The notes beneath the pieces are model-generated. The model ran no database searches. It was not told the origin of the DNA and worked only from the letters and a program-made list of their open reading frames with translations. Shown here piece by piece: positions 50,857-63,913 of a stretch of DNA of 64,000 nt. A program made the position numbers and the translations under genes. Every line of letters starts with the position of its first letter. Position 1 is the first letter of the stretch. The stretch is from Citrus sinensis (Eukaryota; Streptophyta; Magnoliopsida; Sapindales; Rutaceae). The stretch lies in NCBI RefSeq assembly GCF_022201045.2, contig NC_068562.1, positions 5,314,001-5,378,000 of the forward strand, in the 5' to 3' direction.

Positions 50857-53800
50857 TTATGCTCCCAATCGCCTTGCACAGCAGAAACACCGGCAAACTT
50901 TTCTTGGCAGAGAATAATCTGCCTGTAAAGATGGATCACTTGCCAAGTCTTCCGCACGTGACCATATGTATACCCCTCGCTCTTGTCGGCTGCCTGGGAC
51001 AGTGTTGTCCAGTATAAATGCCACTAAGAGCGTCACAACCATGTTCATAGACATGAGTGCATTTATCGCAAAATCAAGCTGGCAATTCAATAAGAAACTG
51101 CAGATCAGCACTCCTCTATCACAGGGAATAAAGAGAGCAAGAAATAAACTTATATTATCTAATAATGGATAATTAGTTCATATGCATTAGTACAATGAAG
51201 GTATGGAGAAAGACAGCTTCGACTGTGTTCAAACATCAATCTACTACGAAACTCAACGCATGGACAAAGGCTTACTTGTTTGCTCCCCGTGTGCACTGGT
51301 CCGTTTGATGCAGCTGCGAAAGGAACAAAATAACTTGGCAGTATCAAACTGGTTTCAGGGTGGTATTGCTGGAAGTAGGCAGGGATGGACAAACCAAGAA
51401 ACAATGAAGCACCAACTATCATTATGTTCCGAAAGCTTGCTGATTGAGTATACTGCAAATTTGAGAGACCAATTGCCACAATGAGGGCCCACATGAAGCA
51501 CAGTATGGAGGCAGCCAATGCCTGTGGTATAGAGGCCAGAATGGCACCGACTTTTCCTATCAAATCCAAATGAACAATCAAATAATATTTACCTCAAAAT
51601 ATAAGGCATGAACAAGCATGTTACATTTTCTGTATGAAAACAATCATTATGAACTGCATGTTACATTTTCTATAGAAAAGAATTGGATATTAAGTCGATA
51701 TAGTGATTTCCCCTAGACTTACCAAAGGTATCAAATCCGAGGTCAGATGTAATCCAATCTATGCTAACTAAACTCATAACAACTTAAATATATGGACATC
51801 ATGCACATAAATTTCTACCATGCCTTATGCAAAGCATTCAACTTTTAATCTTGGACTTTTACACAACAGTCATGGCACTTTACCTACAAATGAGAAGACA
51901 ATCATAAAAACTGCTCCAAGTTGCACAGCTCTTCGACTTGCCACCTTTGTTATACTGATGGTGTGCACATTTTCTGTCAAGGTTGATGAACCAGTACCAG
52001 AACCCCAAAGTCCAGCCAAAATACTGCAAAACCCCTCCATTCCAATTCCTCTGCTGACAATTCTGGGCGTTGGAGGCTTTGAATTGACTAGCAAAGATGC
52101 AGTGTGATACGTTCCTACCTGGGTAAGTTGTCAAACAATTACCATCAGTGAAAATCCTGGCTGCTTTGTTGCCATTTTGCTCTATTACCAGTGAAAAGCG
52201 ACAATTCCAAGGGTGCTTTAGTGCCCCTCTCTCCCCCACCTCCAACAAACATAAAAGAGTAGAGTTTTTTGCAACAAAAATGGATGTTAAATATATAGTA
52301 CAATTTAATTCTCTTTTAATACTATTGAGGCATCTCAGAAACTCCTTATCTTTCCACATTTCAGACAAGAGTCACTTTGAACAGAGAGTATATTATATTT
52401 TACATTGCTTTGGTGAAAATGATTTATAAGAGACTAACCGAATCCACTGATGCAACAAGAGATACTATGATCATGATCAAGGAGGTCCTTAAATGGAAGA
52501 TAGGGATGCCCCACTGCAGAGGGTAAGGGATTCTGACCCATGCAGCAGTTCTCCAAGCATTGGAAACATCAGTCCTGCAATGTTTCATGGTATATGCATG
52601 CTTTATACAAGCATCGGATAAGATGTTTGAACTGGGTATGTCAGGACTGCAACCTTTGTAATTATACGCTCCGCCAGCAGTCAAGAAGAAAGCATATGCC
52701 CATATGATCATAACACTCAGAGGAACCTGTATAAAGATTTAATAAAATTCTAAAAAGATGATAAATTATTTCCATGTTAAATCATCAGCGAACATCTCAA
52801 GTGTTTCTCAGAAACCAAAATGCACAACTTGATCGAAATCTATTTTGTTGAGTGTTTTCTAGTTATGGTATTAACCTGATAACAAACAAAATACATTAAA
52901 TGTCTTAAAATTACTATAGATTGTACCCTAAATAAAAGGAGGCCTTACAGTTTGGTTTCTCATGAAAAGTTCAGACATGGATAGGTAATGGCTTTTATCC
53001 ATGCCATGGATGGGGAAGACATCAAAGAATAATAATGAATTATCAAATAATGAGCATCTTTATATGAAGTTATATATTAACAAGAATCCATGTGTATCAG
53101 GATAAGGTACATACCGCATAAATCCGGAACAAATGATGTCCAAAGACAGATATTCCTCTTAGGTACTGAAAACAAAAATTAAAAATACAAAATTTCATGA
53201 TGTCACGAAAGTGGATGAATAACAATATCTGTGAAATAGCTTGGTACAGAAATTCTACATACAAATTACTTAGTATTCTGTGAAAATAGCTTACCAGGGC
53301 AAATATTAGAACCAACAGTATCTGGGGTATACTAATCTCCACACAGCTTCCGGCTTGCGGAAAACCATAGCTAAAAAATGCTAAACCTATTGCAGCAACA
53401 GTTGGAGCTACAACAACGGGATTAATCAATCTGCAGCACAACATCAAACAAAGGAACAAAAATTAATATATTAGTTGTTCCAAGATATAAATACCTCAAA
53501 AATTGCAATGCCTTGTTGAGGACACTTTATATGGTGCCGTACACAATGAATGGTTCAGTTTAATATATGCTACAGAATTACTAATGTACCATATGATAAA
53601 AATACTTAAAACGGTTACCAATGAAAATCATAATCTTCTTAAACTCTTGAAGAATCTGGAGCCAGGGTCATACAAGAATCCATGAAGTTTAGTATAAAGA
53701 AAGATTAATTTGCAAGATTGAAATAAATAAGAACAGATACTCTAGATAAATAGCTTTAAGATAGCAAGCTTAGGCACCACTACAGGACAAAGTGATACCA

Positions 53801-55931
53801 TGGACATGTTTGTGCACACAGAGTATGGATAACAATAAACAACCAAACTACTGGACAAGCAAAAAGAAATTATTTCAAGCAACCTGTTAAGTTACCTCAG
53901 AAAAAGGGACATCAAACCAGTAAATCCCAATATGCTTTGGAATATTGAGCCCACAATTATAGCTCCTTGCAGTTCTCTCATGATATGCCTAAATTTCTGC
54001 AGTAGAACAAGCAAGCATCAATATGGAAACTCTAAAGTGCCTTAGTACAGAGAAAAACAAAGCAACATCATTCATAAATTACAACTTCCTCGATTCACTC
54101 CAAAAAGCATAATTATATTCATTCTGAAAATGTGCCAACCAAAAACTTACCATTATATATTTTTGTAAAATTTTCAGTTTCTAGTATTTCATAGAAAAAG
54201 TTAAGATAGTTTTTATTTCAGGAATTGATTCTTGGGTTTGGATTATAGAGGATTACGGTAGGCATTTCTGAATAACTTATTAAATTTAGAGCCAGTAAGA
54301 TTTTTTGTGTGCTCAGATTACATGTTCTGAGAGGTTCCTATATTCCCGAGCATTAATGATAACAAGTGCTGGAGCCAGATATACAAAAGAGCTCCCTTGA
54401 ACCAATGGAAGTCGGGTACCAAAGTAGGACTGCAGTGTTGTTGTAACACCAGTAACCAGCAGCATTGTAGAAATCACCGTTGCTGTATCTTTCTGTCATC
54501 ATGGAGGAAAAAAATAATTGTGAAAGATGATGATTAACTGTTAACCTCTTAATATTAGGTGACACCAAAGAAATCTTATGATAAGATTCTTACATCTGTG
54601 CCACCCATGGCTGGTACAATGATCAAGGGGATAAATATAAGTGAACCAGCCAATGATAAGAAGTGCTGCAGGCCATAGTATATAACTGGTACTGCAATAA
54701 TAGAACAATCAGATAAGAGTCAGGAAAAGGTACTAGTTTTCAGAAAGTTGAATTAAGACCCCAAAAACATTCAACATTGTTTAAGAGATTCAGGAATTTC
54801 CATATCTCGTATGTCAATATGTAAGGATCAGAAATTTTACAAGGAGTCAAGGAGAAATAACATAAAAACAAGTTACACAATAAGAATCCAGCATGTCTAT
54901 TCTCAATAAGGAAGTGTCATGAACATCATGGTTGAACTCCTGACATGATTGTGTTTTACTGTATATCTAATTCTATACGCTTCATCTGTTGCTTGCCAAC
55001 AGATATATTGACAACAATTCAGAGCAGAAAACAAGCAGACACAATAATACAAATCAGTCTATTTTTAGTAGCCATCCTTCCTCTCATTCAACAGAGTTCA
55101 AAGTCCACAAGTTATCATTCTCTTTTGATTAGCTCTTTCTTTTGAAATCATTGATTACATCAACGCATTATTGAATATTTCAAAAAATTAACATATATAT
55201 ATTGTAATCCCATTTACAAAAAACACATCATTAAATTAAATGAAGGAATAAAAGTTTAGAAACTAACCCCAACCCCGATTGTCCCTTAGCCCAAATCTCA
55301 ATTCTGGTTGTCTGTGCCACCCTCCATCAGCAGTTTCTTCACCACCAGGATACATATCAATTTGCACATCCCTTTCATCTTTTCCTTCCTCTTTCTTTGG
55401 TTCAACTGAATTAACTGATGGAACCGGAACTCCATTTCCATTTCCACTTGGACCACTTCCATTTAGCCTCTCATCAACTTTATCTTCCAAAACGGCCTCA
55501 TCTCTAACTCTCCTTCTCTCATTGTCACCCCTCACAATTCCTTCTCTAAATCCCAACACCCCAGCATTTCCATTCCTCCTCACTCCATGCCCAGCCTCCG
55601 CATCCGGCTCAATCTCCGACCCTCTATTGGGCTTGGTTCGGCCCAGGACAGGATCTATTTCAATCTTTGGCGACGACCCTCCTCCTCTGCTATGCTCATG
55701 ACTCCTCTGTACATCCAAACCAGCACTATCAAACTTCCCACTAACATCAGTAGTTGTTTCTCCAGAGAAATCAGAAACAAAACCAGTCTTTTTTGCCCAA
55801 GATCTTAACTCTCTGGGATTGTGTTCGGTTCTTGGCACGAAAGGGCCGATCTGGGGCATCATAGAGTCTCTGTCACTACCCTTCAGCGTCTTTTGCTTGT
55901 CTCTGGAATCTGAGCTCGACCCAGTTTCCAT
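50857..55931 (-). CDS. NAT12: Nucleobase-ascorbate transporter, long N-terminus (NAT12 type)
   Basis: NAT/NCS2 proteins are membrane carriers for nucleobases or ascorbate; the substrate of this subgroup is not settled. Ten exons are inferred: 55931-55268, 54691-54594, 54492-54322, 53996-53896, 53430-53295, 53165-53115, 52726-52439, 52118-51884, 51556-51276 and 51078-50857. They give 748 residues. Residues 1-220 are hydrophilic and charged, specific to the NAT11/NAT12 group. The transporter core begins VPVIYYGLQHFLSLAG, where QH in the first membrane helix is a NAT hallmark. It continues with GTRLPLVQGSSFVYLAPAL, RLINPVVVAPTVAAIG and TENVHTISITKVASRR. That last stretch is the NAT signature region, with His where the general motif has Gly. 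It ends DNTVPGSRQERGVY and a short Cys/Arg-rich tail. Confidence 0.95.
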
Positions 55932-56517
55932 TTCAGCTTTATCAAGAAAATAGACAAAGCAGAAAGAAAGTGGAGACTAAAAAAGGGAACAAAAAGCTTG
56001 AAAATGCAAGAAGAAAAAAAGTGGAAAGCCAAAAAAAACAAACTAACAGAGAGAAAGTAGAAGCAAAGCAAGATTAGATGGATAAATGAATTGTGTCAAT
56101 GAGGATTGAACGAAAGCATAATTTGTTTTGCTAAGTGATAATGGTGACTGTACTGATGGTGTGCGAGTGGATACTGAGACTGAGCTTCAAATTCAGGCAT
56201 CTTTTTGTCGTTAATCTCCTGCTTTCTTTTTAATCGACCTTTTTTTTTTTTTAATTTTTAATCTACGTTACCGCTCTCGCGCTGGTTGCTCTAACTTGCA
56301 TGCGCGTGAAATGTCTGCAATGCCCCTCTATTTGGCCGTTGGCATTGCAAATTTGCAATACCCTCGATGCGTTGATTAGAATGGAATCATGGAACCTACA
56401 TAAGTTGGGTTCGGTTCATTTTAATCGATTTTTACCTCTTTTACTTCATTTCTCATCGCTATTTATTTACATTAAATTTAAAGGTCCAGTCTATTCCAGT
56501 GCGATAATGTTTACTTA

Positions 56518-57127
56518 GGGTCCTTTAGAATTACTTTTGGACGGATCACGAGTGATTTTAAAAAATTAAAAATTATTTTTAGTATTTAATAATTTTAAAA
56601 AAAAATTACTCTAGTCTATTTTAAAATTTAAAAAATAAAAAAGAAGTATTTTTTTAAATCTAATTTTAAAAATCACTTTTATATTTAATACAATTTCATA
56701 TATATCCTTATATAATAAAAATCTAAAATTATCATTATTAATTAGTAAATAAAATCATTAACTTTAAAAAAATTTATAATGATTACTAATTATATTGAGA
56801 TAATAAAATAAATAAAATTAATAATATACAATATTTATTTTAGTTATCAGTTATTATATGAAAAAAACACAAAAAAATATTTTATATACATGTTCATAAA
56901 ATGTTTAAATAAATTTTATATAATATTATGTCAATTTCGGTCATTTATATTCTTGCAACAGTTTAACAGTAAGATTTACCAAACATATATGATTACGTTT
57001 AAAACTCATAGTATTTTTAAAAAATAAATTTTACCAAACGTTTAAATGATTCATTTCACAACTAATTATTTCTACAGTACAACTAATCGTAATTATTTTT
57101 AAAATTACAAAATTATTAAATTAGCCT
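56518..57127. mobile_element. PIF/Harbinger-like MITE, copy 1
   Basis: This 610-bp AT-rich element is alignable end to end with the copy at 58186-58791. Shared blocks include TTTAATACAATTTCATATAT, AACAGTTTAACAGTAAGATT and AATTATATTGAGATAA. The left flank is TTA followed by GGG; the right end GCC is followed by TTG, a slightly decayed TTA. It is non-coding. Confidence 0.75.
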
Positions 57128-58185
57128 TGCATGTTATAATTGACCTCAAACGACACAAATACTTATTCGTGTTCATGTCATATTTGTGATGCATGATGAC
57201 CTAGTTTAAACCCAAATTAACATACAATTGTTCATAATAATGGTGCAATATAATCATGAACTTATTTCGGTTTTTTTTTTTAATTGTGAATTAATACGTC
57301 ATGTTTATGTCAGAAGCAATGCACTTAATTAGTGGATTGGTAACTCCACTTGGGAGAATAAGGGTGAGATATTTTTCTTAAAATTCAGGTCTCTTAACAT
57401 GAAATTCAGTGAGCGTAAGGTAGATTAGAGAGATAAGGCCGTGGATATGATAACAATCGAGGTGGAAATCAAAACGAGATGGACCCCAAAATGGATTAAA
57501 TTAGAAGAAAGAAACTGTTCTCAGAGTGAGTGTGCTTGTGTCGTATTCATTTCATTGTGGACTTTATGGCTTAACGAGAAATTTTCAAGATTAATTAACT
57601 TGACGACGTGGGCCTCAAATAAATAGTTGCTGTGTGTCTATTCTGAAGGAAGTAAAATAATAGGATTCATTGCCGGATTTGCTTCTTTGGCATTGCTTTT
57701 AAGATTCGGGAAAAGTAAAACTTTCTCGATTTGAAAGTGGGCCTCCGTAACCATAACTTAGATAGTTTGAAAATCACTTAAAGGCTAAATAATTAAAGTC
57801 CAAAGTGGGAATGGAAGATAACATTCAAAAAAAAAAAAAAAAAAAACGAATGGAAGATAGACATTTCAAGTTGCTGTCAAGTATTGGGCATTTAGCCTTT
57901 TTTTTTTTTTTAAAATAAAATAAAAGCATCAAATGGGAAGGTAATTTAATAGTTCTAAATGTAAACAAAGGGCACTTTTCTTTAAAAAGCATTTTTAACA
58001 AGATTTCTCTTTTAACTATTTCAAAACCTAACCAATTAGACATGGCAAGTTCTGTCTACCAATGAACAATTTTTTAGTGGAACCAAAGATATCACTTTAT
58101 TATGTTTTGGTCACTACTTAATGCATTCTCCTAATAAGACACTATCAAACTATTAAACCTGATGATCATTGTACCTAAATACTTA

Positions 58186-58791
58186 GGGTTTATTTAGGAT
58201 TGTTTTGCTTTTGGGTGGTTCAAAAGTAATTTTAAAAAATAAAAAATCACTCTTGGTGTTTAGTAAATTTTTTTAGAAATCACTTTTATTAACATAACTC
58301 TACCTTTTAGTAAATTTTAAAAAGTACAGAAAGAGTAGTTTTTTCATTCCTTTTTAAGATTTGATTTTTAAAAATCACTTTTATACTTAATACAATTTCA
58401 TATATATCACTATATATAAAATAAAAATCTAAAATTATCCTTATTAATTAAGAAATAATATTATTAACTTTAAAAAAATTATTATTGTTACCGATTATAT
58501 TGAGATAACAAAATAAAAATAAAAGTAATAATATAAAATATTTATTTTAATTATTAATATTATATGTACACAGCACAAAATATTTTTTTATATATGTTTA
58601 AATATATTTTATTCAATATTATGTTCAATTTAATCATTTACATTCTTTCAACAGTTTAACAGTAAGATTTACCAAATACATGTGATTACTTTCAAATTAA
58701 ACCAAACATTTAACTGACTCTCTTTACAACTGATTATTTTTATAGTACAATTAATATCAATTATTTTAAAAAGTTATGATCAAACTAGCCC
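58186..58791. mobile_element. PIF/Harbinger-like MITE, copy 2
   Basis: This 606-bp copy has clean ends: TTA|GGGTTTATTTAGG at the left and CAAACTAGCCC|TTA at the right. The 3-bp TTA duplication and imperfect GGG(C/T)T inverted ends fit PIF/Harbinger. The interior is AT-rich and non-coding, about 80% like copy 1 by eye. Confidence 0.78.
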
Positions 58792-59644
58792 TTAATAAAG
58801 CAGCTTTTAAATTATATGCTTATTTCATAAATGCCTTTTTATTACTATAATTTGAACTTTTTACCTGATAATATGACGTGTACTATTTAAATTCTAAATG
58901 CATCCTTAAGACGCATTTATAATTTCCTCAAGATTTCAAATTGTCCATTTTTTCTCTCCGGTCAACAAAGGCAAAGGCATTAGAAGGCAAAATTGTTGGT
59001 AGTTATATTGTCAAATAAGTGACACTCTCATAATTTAAAGCTTAGCTGAATTCAAAACCTTACACATCATCTCTGCGATAGCATTAAAGCATAAAGCGAG
59101 AAAATGCCAACTTACGCGCAAGAAAAAGATTACTTATTTTGCAAATCCAGTTCTTTTGCTTAATAATTACAACTCCATTACTCCGCTTGCTTGCCGTAAA
59201 CTTGAAGGATCCTTCCCTCAATGAGAAAATTAAATATTCAATTTAGTATCATTTAATTTTTTTTTTTAAACAACAGTCCAAATTTCTTCTCTCATTGTTA
59301 ACCTTGTAACAAGAATTCATATACAAAAGAGCAGAATAAAATGTTGGTTCAAATGCCTTATTATTAGAACTATTAAAAAAAAATGCCTTATTAGAAGCAT
59401 CAGTTTAAAATCCAGTTCAAAACAATTTATGGATGAATAATGCTAAACATCCCAACGTCTAAGTCTCAACTGATATGTCATTCATTCATTGGATGACGAA
59501 TAAAGAATTTTACAAGTTACGAAATCTATCATCCAATAGATAAATAAAACATAGTATTAGGTCTCAAATGTTGAGATCCTTAACATTATTGTTTATTAAT
59601 TTATTTATTCAAGCTATACTAGTCTCCCTTTTGAGGCATACGCT

Positions 59645-60130
59645 TGCTAGGAGCCTATTTGTAATTACTTTTGAGAGACTTAAAAATTATTTTAAAATTT
59701 TAAAAACTAATTTTAGTGTTTGGTTAAAAAAAATCAAAATTACTTTTATCAAAATAAGCATTTTCTATAGTTGGTTTTGAAAAACAGAAAAAGAGTAATT
59801 TTTAAATTCTAATTTTGAAAATCAATTTCATACTTTAATAAAATCTCATAAATATTCTTATAATTATTACCTAAACTCAAGATTATCCTTATTAAAATTG
59901 AAAACAAAATTAATGTTTTAATACTTTTTTATTATAATTTATGCATTCCTTTGGTTTACCCTATTTCTTCTTCATATTTTACATTACATCAAAAGTTCTC
60001 TACGGCAATATAGTATAAATTTTAGTTTTAGTTAAAATTATTATAATACACAATTAAAAATATTGTATGTATATGTTTTTCTATGTGTACGTAAATTTCA
60101 TCATATATTATGTACATTTGTTTACCAATA
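59645..60130. mobile_element. Related MITE, partial copy 3
   Basis: The left end (AGCCTATTTGTAATTACTTTTGAG, given here only for orientation) and the following TTTTAGTGTTTGGT region resemble copies 1 and 2. It also has AAAATCTCATAAATATTCTTATAATT-like sequence. The right part diverges before the viral sequence starts, so the right boundary is a guess. Confidence 0.45.
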
Positions 60131-60237
60131 ACTAAATTTCAAATCTAGCCGTTTCAGATAGCCATACTAGGTCTAACATAGATTCCTCAGTATCCACTAG
60201 CGACTCTGAAAAGTCCTATGCTGATATCACCAAAATC

Positions 60238-60636
60238 TTGATGGCCCAACCTGATCAACGTACTCAAGGCCAAACCTCCCATACAGAACCATATGTAACG
60301 TACGTGGCGTTGTTCTACCAGATCTACGACAGCACAAAGTCTGTCCTTAGGGCTAGTAGCCTGCAAGTTCTGGTTTCCAGCCGATATACACCTAGGTGCA
60401 GCAAAACTAAAACGCTTCAAAATCATGCCTTAGATCTACCCACTCCCGAATACCATTCTGATACCCTCATGGTGTTAGCCGAATCTGACCAAATTCCCAC
60501 AATCATTCAGATCCCAAGACAAATTCCCCGTTCACAATTGTTTGCCCAAGGTCTAATTGAGCCCACGACTTCTCAATGGGCTTGCCAAGCCTTTTATGTT
60601 CTACCAAATCTACGACAGCACAAAGTCTGTCCTTAG
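60238..60636 (+). pseudogene. Chimeric pararetroviral fragment, inverted
   Basis: An open frame on the plus strand, with in-frame sequence back to about 60150, joins unrelated viral pieces. The segment 60531-60596 is the reverse-complement counterpart of 63522-63588, part of the RT N-terminal region. It is flanked by the two 103-bp direct repeats. The frame is a product of rearrangement, not a viral gene in its original form, and lacks any complete domain. Confidence 0.7.
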
Positions 60637-60700
60637 GGCCAGTAGCCCGCAAGTTCTGGTTTCCAGCCGATATACACCTAGGTGCAACAAAACTTAAACG
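60312..60700 (+). repeat. Pair of 103-bp direct repeats in viral DNA
   Basis: Copies at 60312-60414 and 60598-60700 are nearly identical, both running from GTTCTACCA to AAACG with AGCCGATATACACCTAGGTG inside. They differ at a handful of positions. They bracket the inverted RT fragment. Confidence 0.92.
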
Positions 60701-61234
60701 ATTTCTTTAAAGGTCATATAACCCAAAACAGACTTTCTTTAGTCTTAAAATAAGGTACCAAACCAATTAAGAAATCATCATAAGTTTTCTGGTGCACATG
60801 ATCCTTTCTGGAAGGCAAGTGCAAAGTATACTTCCTTAAGTTTTCAAAATGAACAAATTCAATTTCTTTTCTTTTTTCCTTTCTTTAGATCTTCATTTGC
60901 AGAGAGAGAGAATAGAGTTTAGAATTTCATGGTTTATGAAAACACACGAGAGTTTATTTCTTGGAAAGCTTCTCTATATCTTACAATCAAAGGGAGAACT
61001 CCTTATGTAGGAGAATTCTCGGGAAGATAGGACAGAGCCCCTATCTTTTACAAAAGCAAAAGTAAAAGATACATCATAACACTACTTTAATTATTACAAG
61101 GCGACAAAGGATGCTTTAATAATTAAAGCATGACTTAGACAAAAAGCAAAAGCATAAAGTGAAAGCAAACTTTAATAATTATACAAGACATAAGCATAAA
61201 GTGAAACATAATGATTACAACAAGACAAACTACT
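60701..61234 (-). promoter_or_regulatory. Non-coding region of the pararetrovirus, possibly the promoter/leader
   Basis: This region follows the downstream viral frame on the minus strand and has no open frame. It contains several diverged copies of TTTAATTATTAAAG and CTTTATGCTT, and an AATAAA on the minus strand at 60958-60953. In Caulimoviridae the intergenic region holds the RNA promoter and a poly(A) signal, so position and content fit. No TATA box or tRNA-Met primer site could be confirmed. Confidence 0.4.
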
Positions 61235-61981
61235 TTATGAAGAGCGGAGATTCATGTAGTCGTCTTCGGATGAACTTTCTGTTTCATCAAGGTCAGTGTT
61301 ATGAGAGGTTGGTGGGAAAAAAGTTTTGGAGAGCTTTGGATGCTTACAGTGGGGACCACGACAAGGTGGATAAGAGCAATCTAGTTTGAAGCCTGGTTTG
61401 AGTGGTGAAGAGCGAGGCACAATGCTTGGTGTCTGTGTGGCTTTGTCTGCTTTCGAAGGTTGGGATGGTTGCGATGATGATCCTGGTTCATGCATGGATG
61501 GCTGAGGAAATTGTTGGAGATATTGACTTAAAGGAAGAAATTCTTCCCATGGGTCTTGTGAGTCTTGATAAAGGAAGTCGGTATAGTCTGATTTTTCTTC
61601 TTTGATGATGATACCTATAGACTTTGGTTTGGATATAGCAGATGAAGTAGGGATCATGATGTGGTCATGTTGTGGACCTAAGGAGGTGTAGAAGATATCT
61701 TTGTGTGGCGGAGTTTGGTGATTTAATTGACAAAGGTAGTTATGCAGGGTGGATTGGATTTTATTGTCAATGACAGCCGGGTGAGGTGCAGTGAACCATT
61801 CATATACCTGGTCTTGAGACCAGAAGAGGTTTGTATCGGGATGCTGAAAGTATGGCCTGTGAATGATGAAAACTAAAGTAAAACAGTTGTGCTTCAGAGG
61901 CAGGTATACATTCGAGATTGTAAATTTCTTACAGCTGTTGTAGCTTCTTTCTCCACCATGGAATGAGGGAAAACTATTCAA
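61235..61981 (-). pseudogene. Pararetroviral frame downstream of RT (hydrophilic C-terminus)
   Basis: The open frame codes 248 residues with a Ser/Pro/Gln-rich middle and an acidic Ser/Asp end. A short CxxxxCRGxHCxH-like cluster lies near the C-terminus. Its place after the polymerase region on the same strand suggests a late viral frame such as a translation-activator-like protein, but I do not recognise a domain. It probably continued upstream through 62328-62128, now in a different frame with stops between. Confidence 0.5.
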
Positions 61982-62609
61982 GTAATGTCCAGGTAAGAGA
62001 GGTGGCTTTGTCGGGATTAAGTAAATGTTCCAAAGTGGGAGTAATTGAGAGGACTAACTTGGTTGCATAGAGGATAGTTAGGCACCAAATATACCATAAC
62101 TCGTCTTCAGTGATGTCTCTGGATGGGTCAAGGGTTAAACCTGTAAGGAACAGATTTTCTAGATGGAAGGTGGAAAAAGGAAATGAGTATGCCAGAAGTT
62201 AGGCTTTCATAAAAAAAGCAGAAAACAACTTTTCGTGCAAACTCTTGAATGGCAAAGACAGAGGAGAATGTTTTGTCAAGAGGAAAAGTTTTCTTAGTGA
62301 GAGCTTCTAGGGGTAGTAATGTAGCCATAGAGATGATCAGAAAGTGGTAGGTTGTAGAAAACAGAGTGAGAGGTTTTTCTGATTTTGAGAGTCTGGAGAG
62401 TATATCAGGGATGAGGTTCTAGGACCCTTTTATATGCTTAACTGAGAAATTATATTTGGAAAATCAATCTTTTAGTCTGAGTAACATTTATTTTATAACA
62501 GTTTTACCTTTGAAATTGAAGATATTGGGAAAGGCTGAACTATCCATTCGGATGAGAAAATGGTGTCCAATCAGATGATACTCAAACTTTTTAATACCAC
62601 TCTTTACCG

Positions 62610-63913
62610 CTAAATTTTCTTTGAACACACTATGGTAATGCTTTTGTGTGTCAGAAAATTATCCGCTAGCGTAAACGATAAATTGTTCTTTTCCATTGGT
62701 TTCTTCAAGGAGGATGGCACCCCATGATTCATCACTTGCATTTGTCTGCAGTATGCACTTTTGTCAGTAATCAACTTTAAGGGAGTCGGATTTTGCGCAA
62801 TTTGCTTGAGAGTAGCGACAGCAGTTGTGTGGTCAGCATTCCGCTCTGGGGGCTTCTTTTTCAATAAAGCCGAAAGGTGATGAGTGTAGTGATCCACATG
62901 TGGGATGAAATCACGGATGTAATTGATAATGCCGAGAAATTGTTGAACTTGCTTCTTGGAAATGTGCTGATCTGGAAAGTGAAGCAATTCTTGGGCAATA
63001 TGCTTTCCTGGTTGATAATGACCATCTTTTATTATCATACCAAGGAATTCAATATTATATGTAGCAATGATGCTTTTCTTGGCTGATAACATAATTCCAT
63101 GACTCTGGATAATATCATAGAATTGGGTTAACAGCTGGCGATGTTCCTCATGTAATCTTGAAAAAAATAAGATATCATCAATATAAATCAATGCATGATG
63201 CAGGATAGGCTGAAAGAGTTGGACCATGGATTTTTGAAAAATGGATGGGACAGTTTTGAGGCTGAAGGGAAGGACTGTCCATTGGTAATGGGCATTTGAG
63301 ATACAAAAAACAGTTTTGTAACGCTCAGAGGGTTCAATGCTTAATTGCCAAAAACTTGATTTTAAATCAAATTTTGAAAAGATCTAGGCATTTTTGAGAA
63401 AAGTAAACATGCTTTGTCGGCGAGGCAAAGGAAAATTGTCATCTTGCAAAAACATGTTTAATGACTGGTAGTCAATGACCAGACGTTTCTTTCCTCGGAC
63501 AATTTCAGAATGCTTTTCAATATAAAAAGCTTGGCAAACCCATTGAGAAGTCGTGGGCTCAATTAGACCTTGGGCTAACAATTGTGAACATTCTTGTTGG
63601 GCTAGGAGTAAGTTAAAAGGACTCATCATGGGTGAATAGCTTTGGTCGGGTTAATGTCTTCATTCAGTTTGAAAGGTAACTTAATGAAGAAAGACTTATT
63701 TTTCCACAATGGATTTGGATGGGCGAACTCAATATGGGATTCTGGGTAAAAACTTAAAAGATTTGTTGAAATATCCTGGTAGGACTGGGGGGTTTCAGAC
63801 AGATTGTAGAGTTTCAGAATGTCTGTGAAAGGTTTGAACATGGACTTAACTCGAATTCCAGTGGGAATGATTTGGAGGTGTTTGATCTGGTGAAGAATGT
63901 CAAAGCCTAACAA
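62610..63913 (-). pseudogene. Broken pararetroviral polymerase region (RT, partial RNase H)
   Basis: Three consecutive minus-strand frames (63913-63626, 63629-63384, 63227-62610) carry, in order, a region upstream of RT, the RT fingers and the RT palm with the YIDD active-site motif followed by the RT thumb and the start of RNase H. The frame shifts near 63627 and is interrupted near 63385-63230, and RNase H is truncated around 62640. The polymerase is therefore inactive. Sequence style is Caulimoviridae rather than Ty3/gypsy. Confidence 0.85.

Larger units (their letters stand above)
55932..60139. other. NAT12 promoter side and MITE-rich DNA
   Basis: The first 250 bases hold the NAT12 leader and promoter. 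No gene is supported to 60139. Two clear copies and one partial copy of one MITE family lie here (56518-57127, 58186-58791, about 59645-60130), with poly-A/T tracts at 57825-57846 and 57898-57913. Confidence 0.6.

Noticed and set aside
55279-55701. 140-codon plus-strand open frame, Ser/Pro-rich
   Set aside because: It is the antisense shadow of the NAT12 N-terminal exon.
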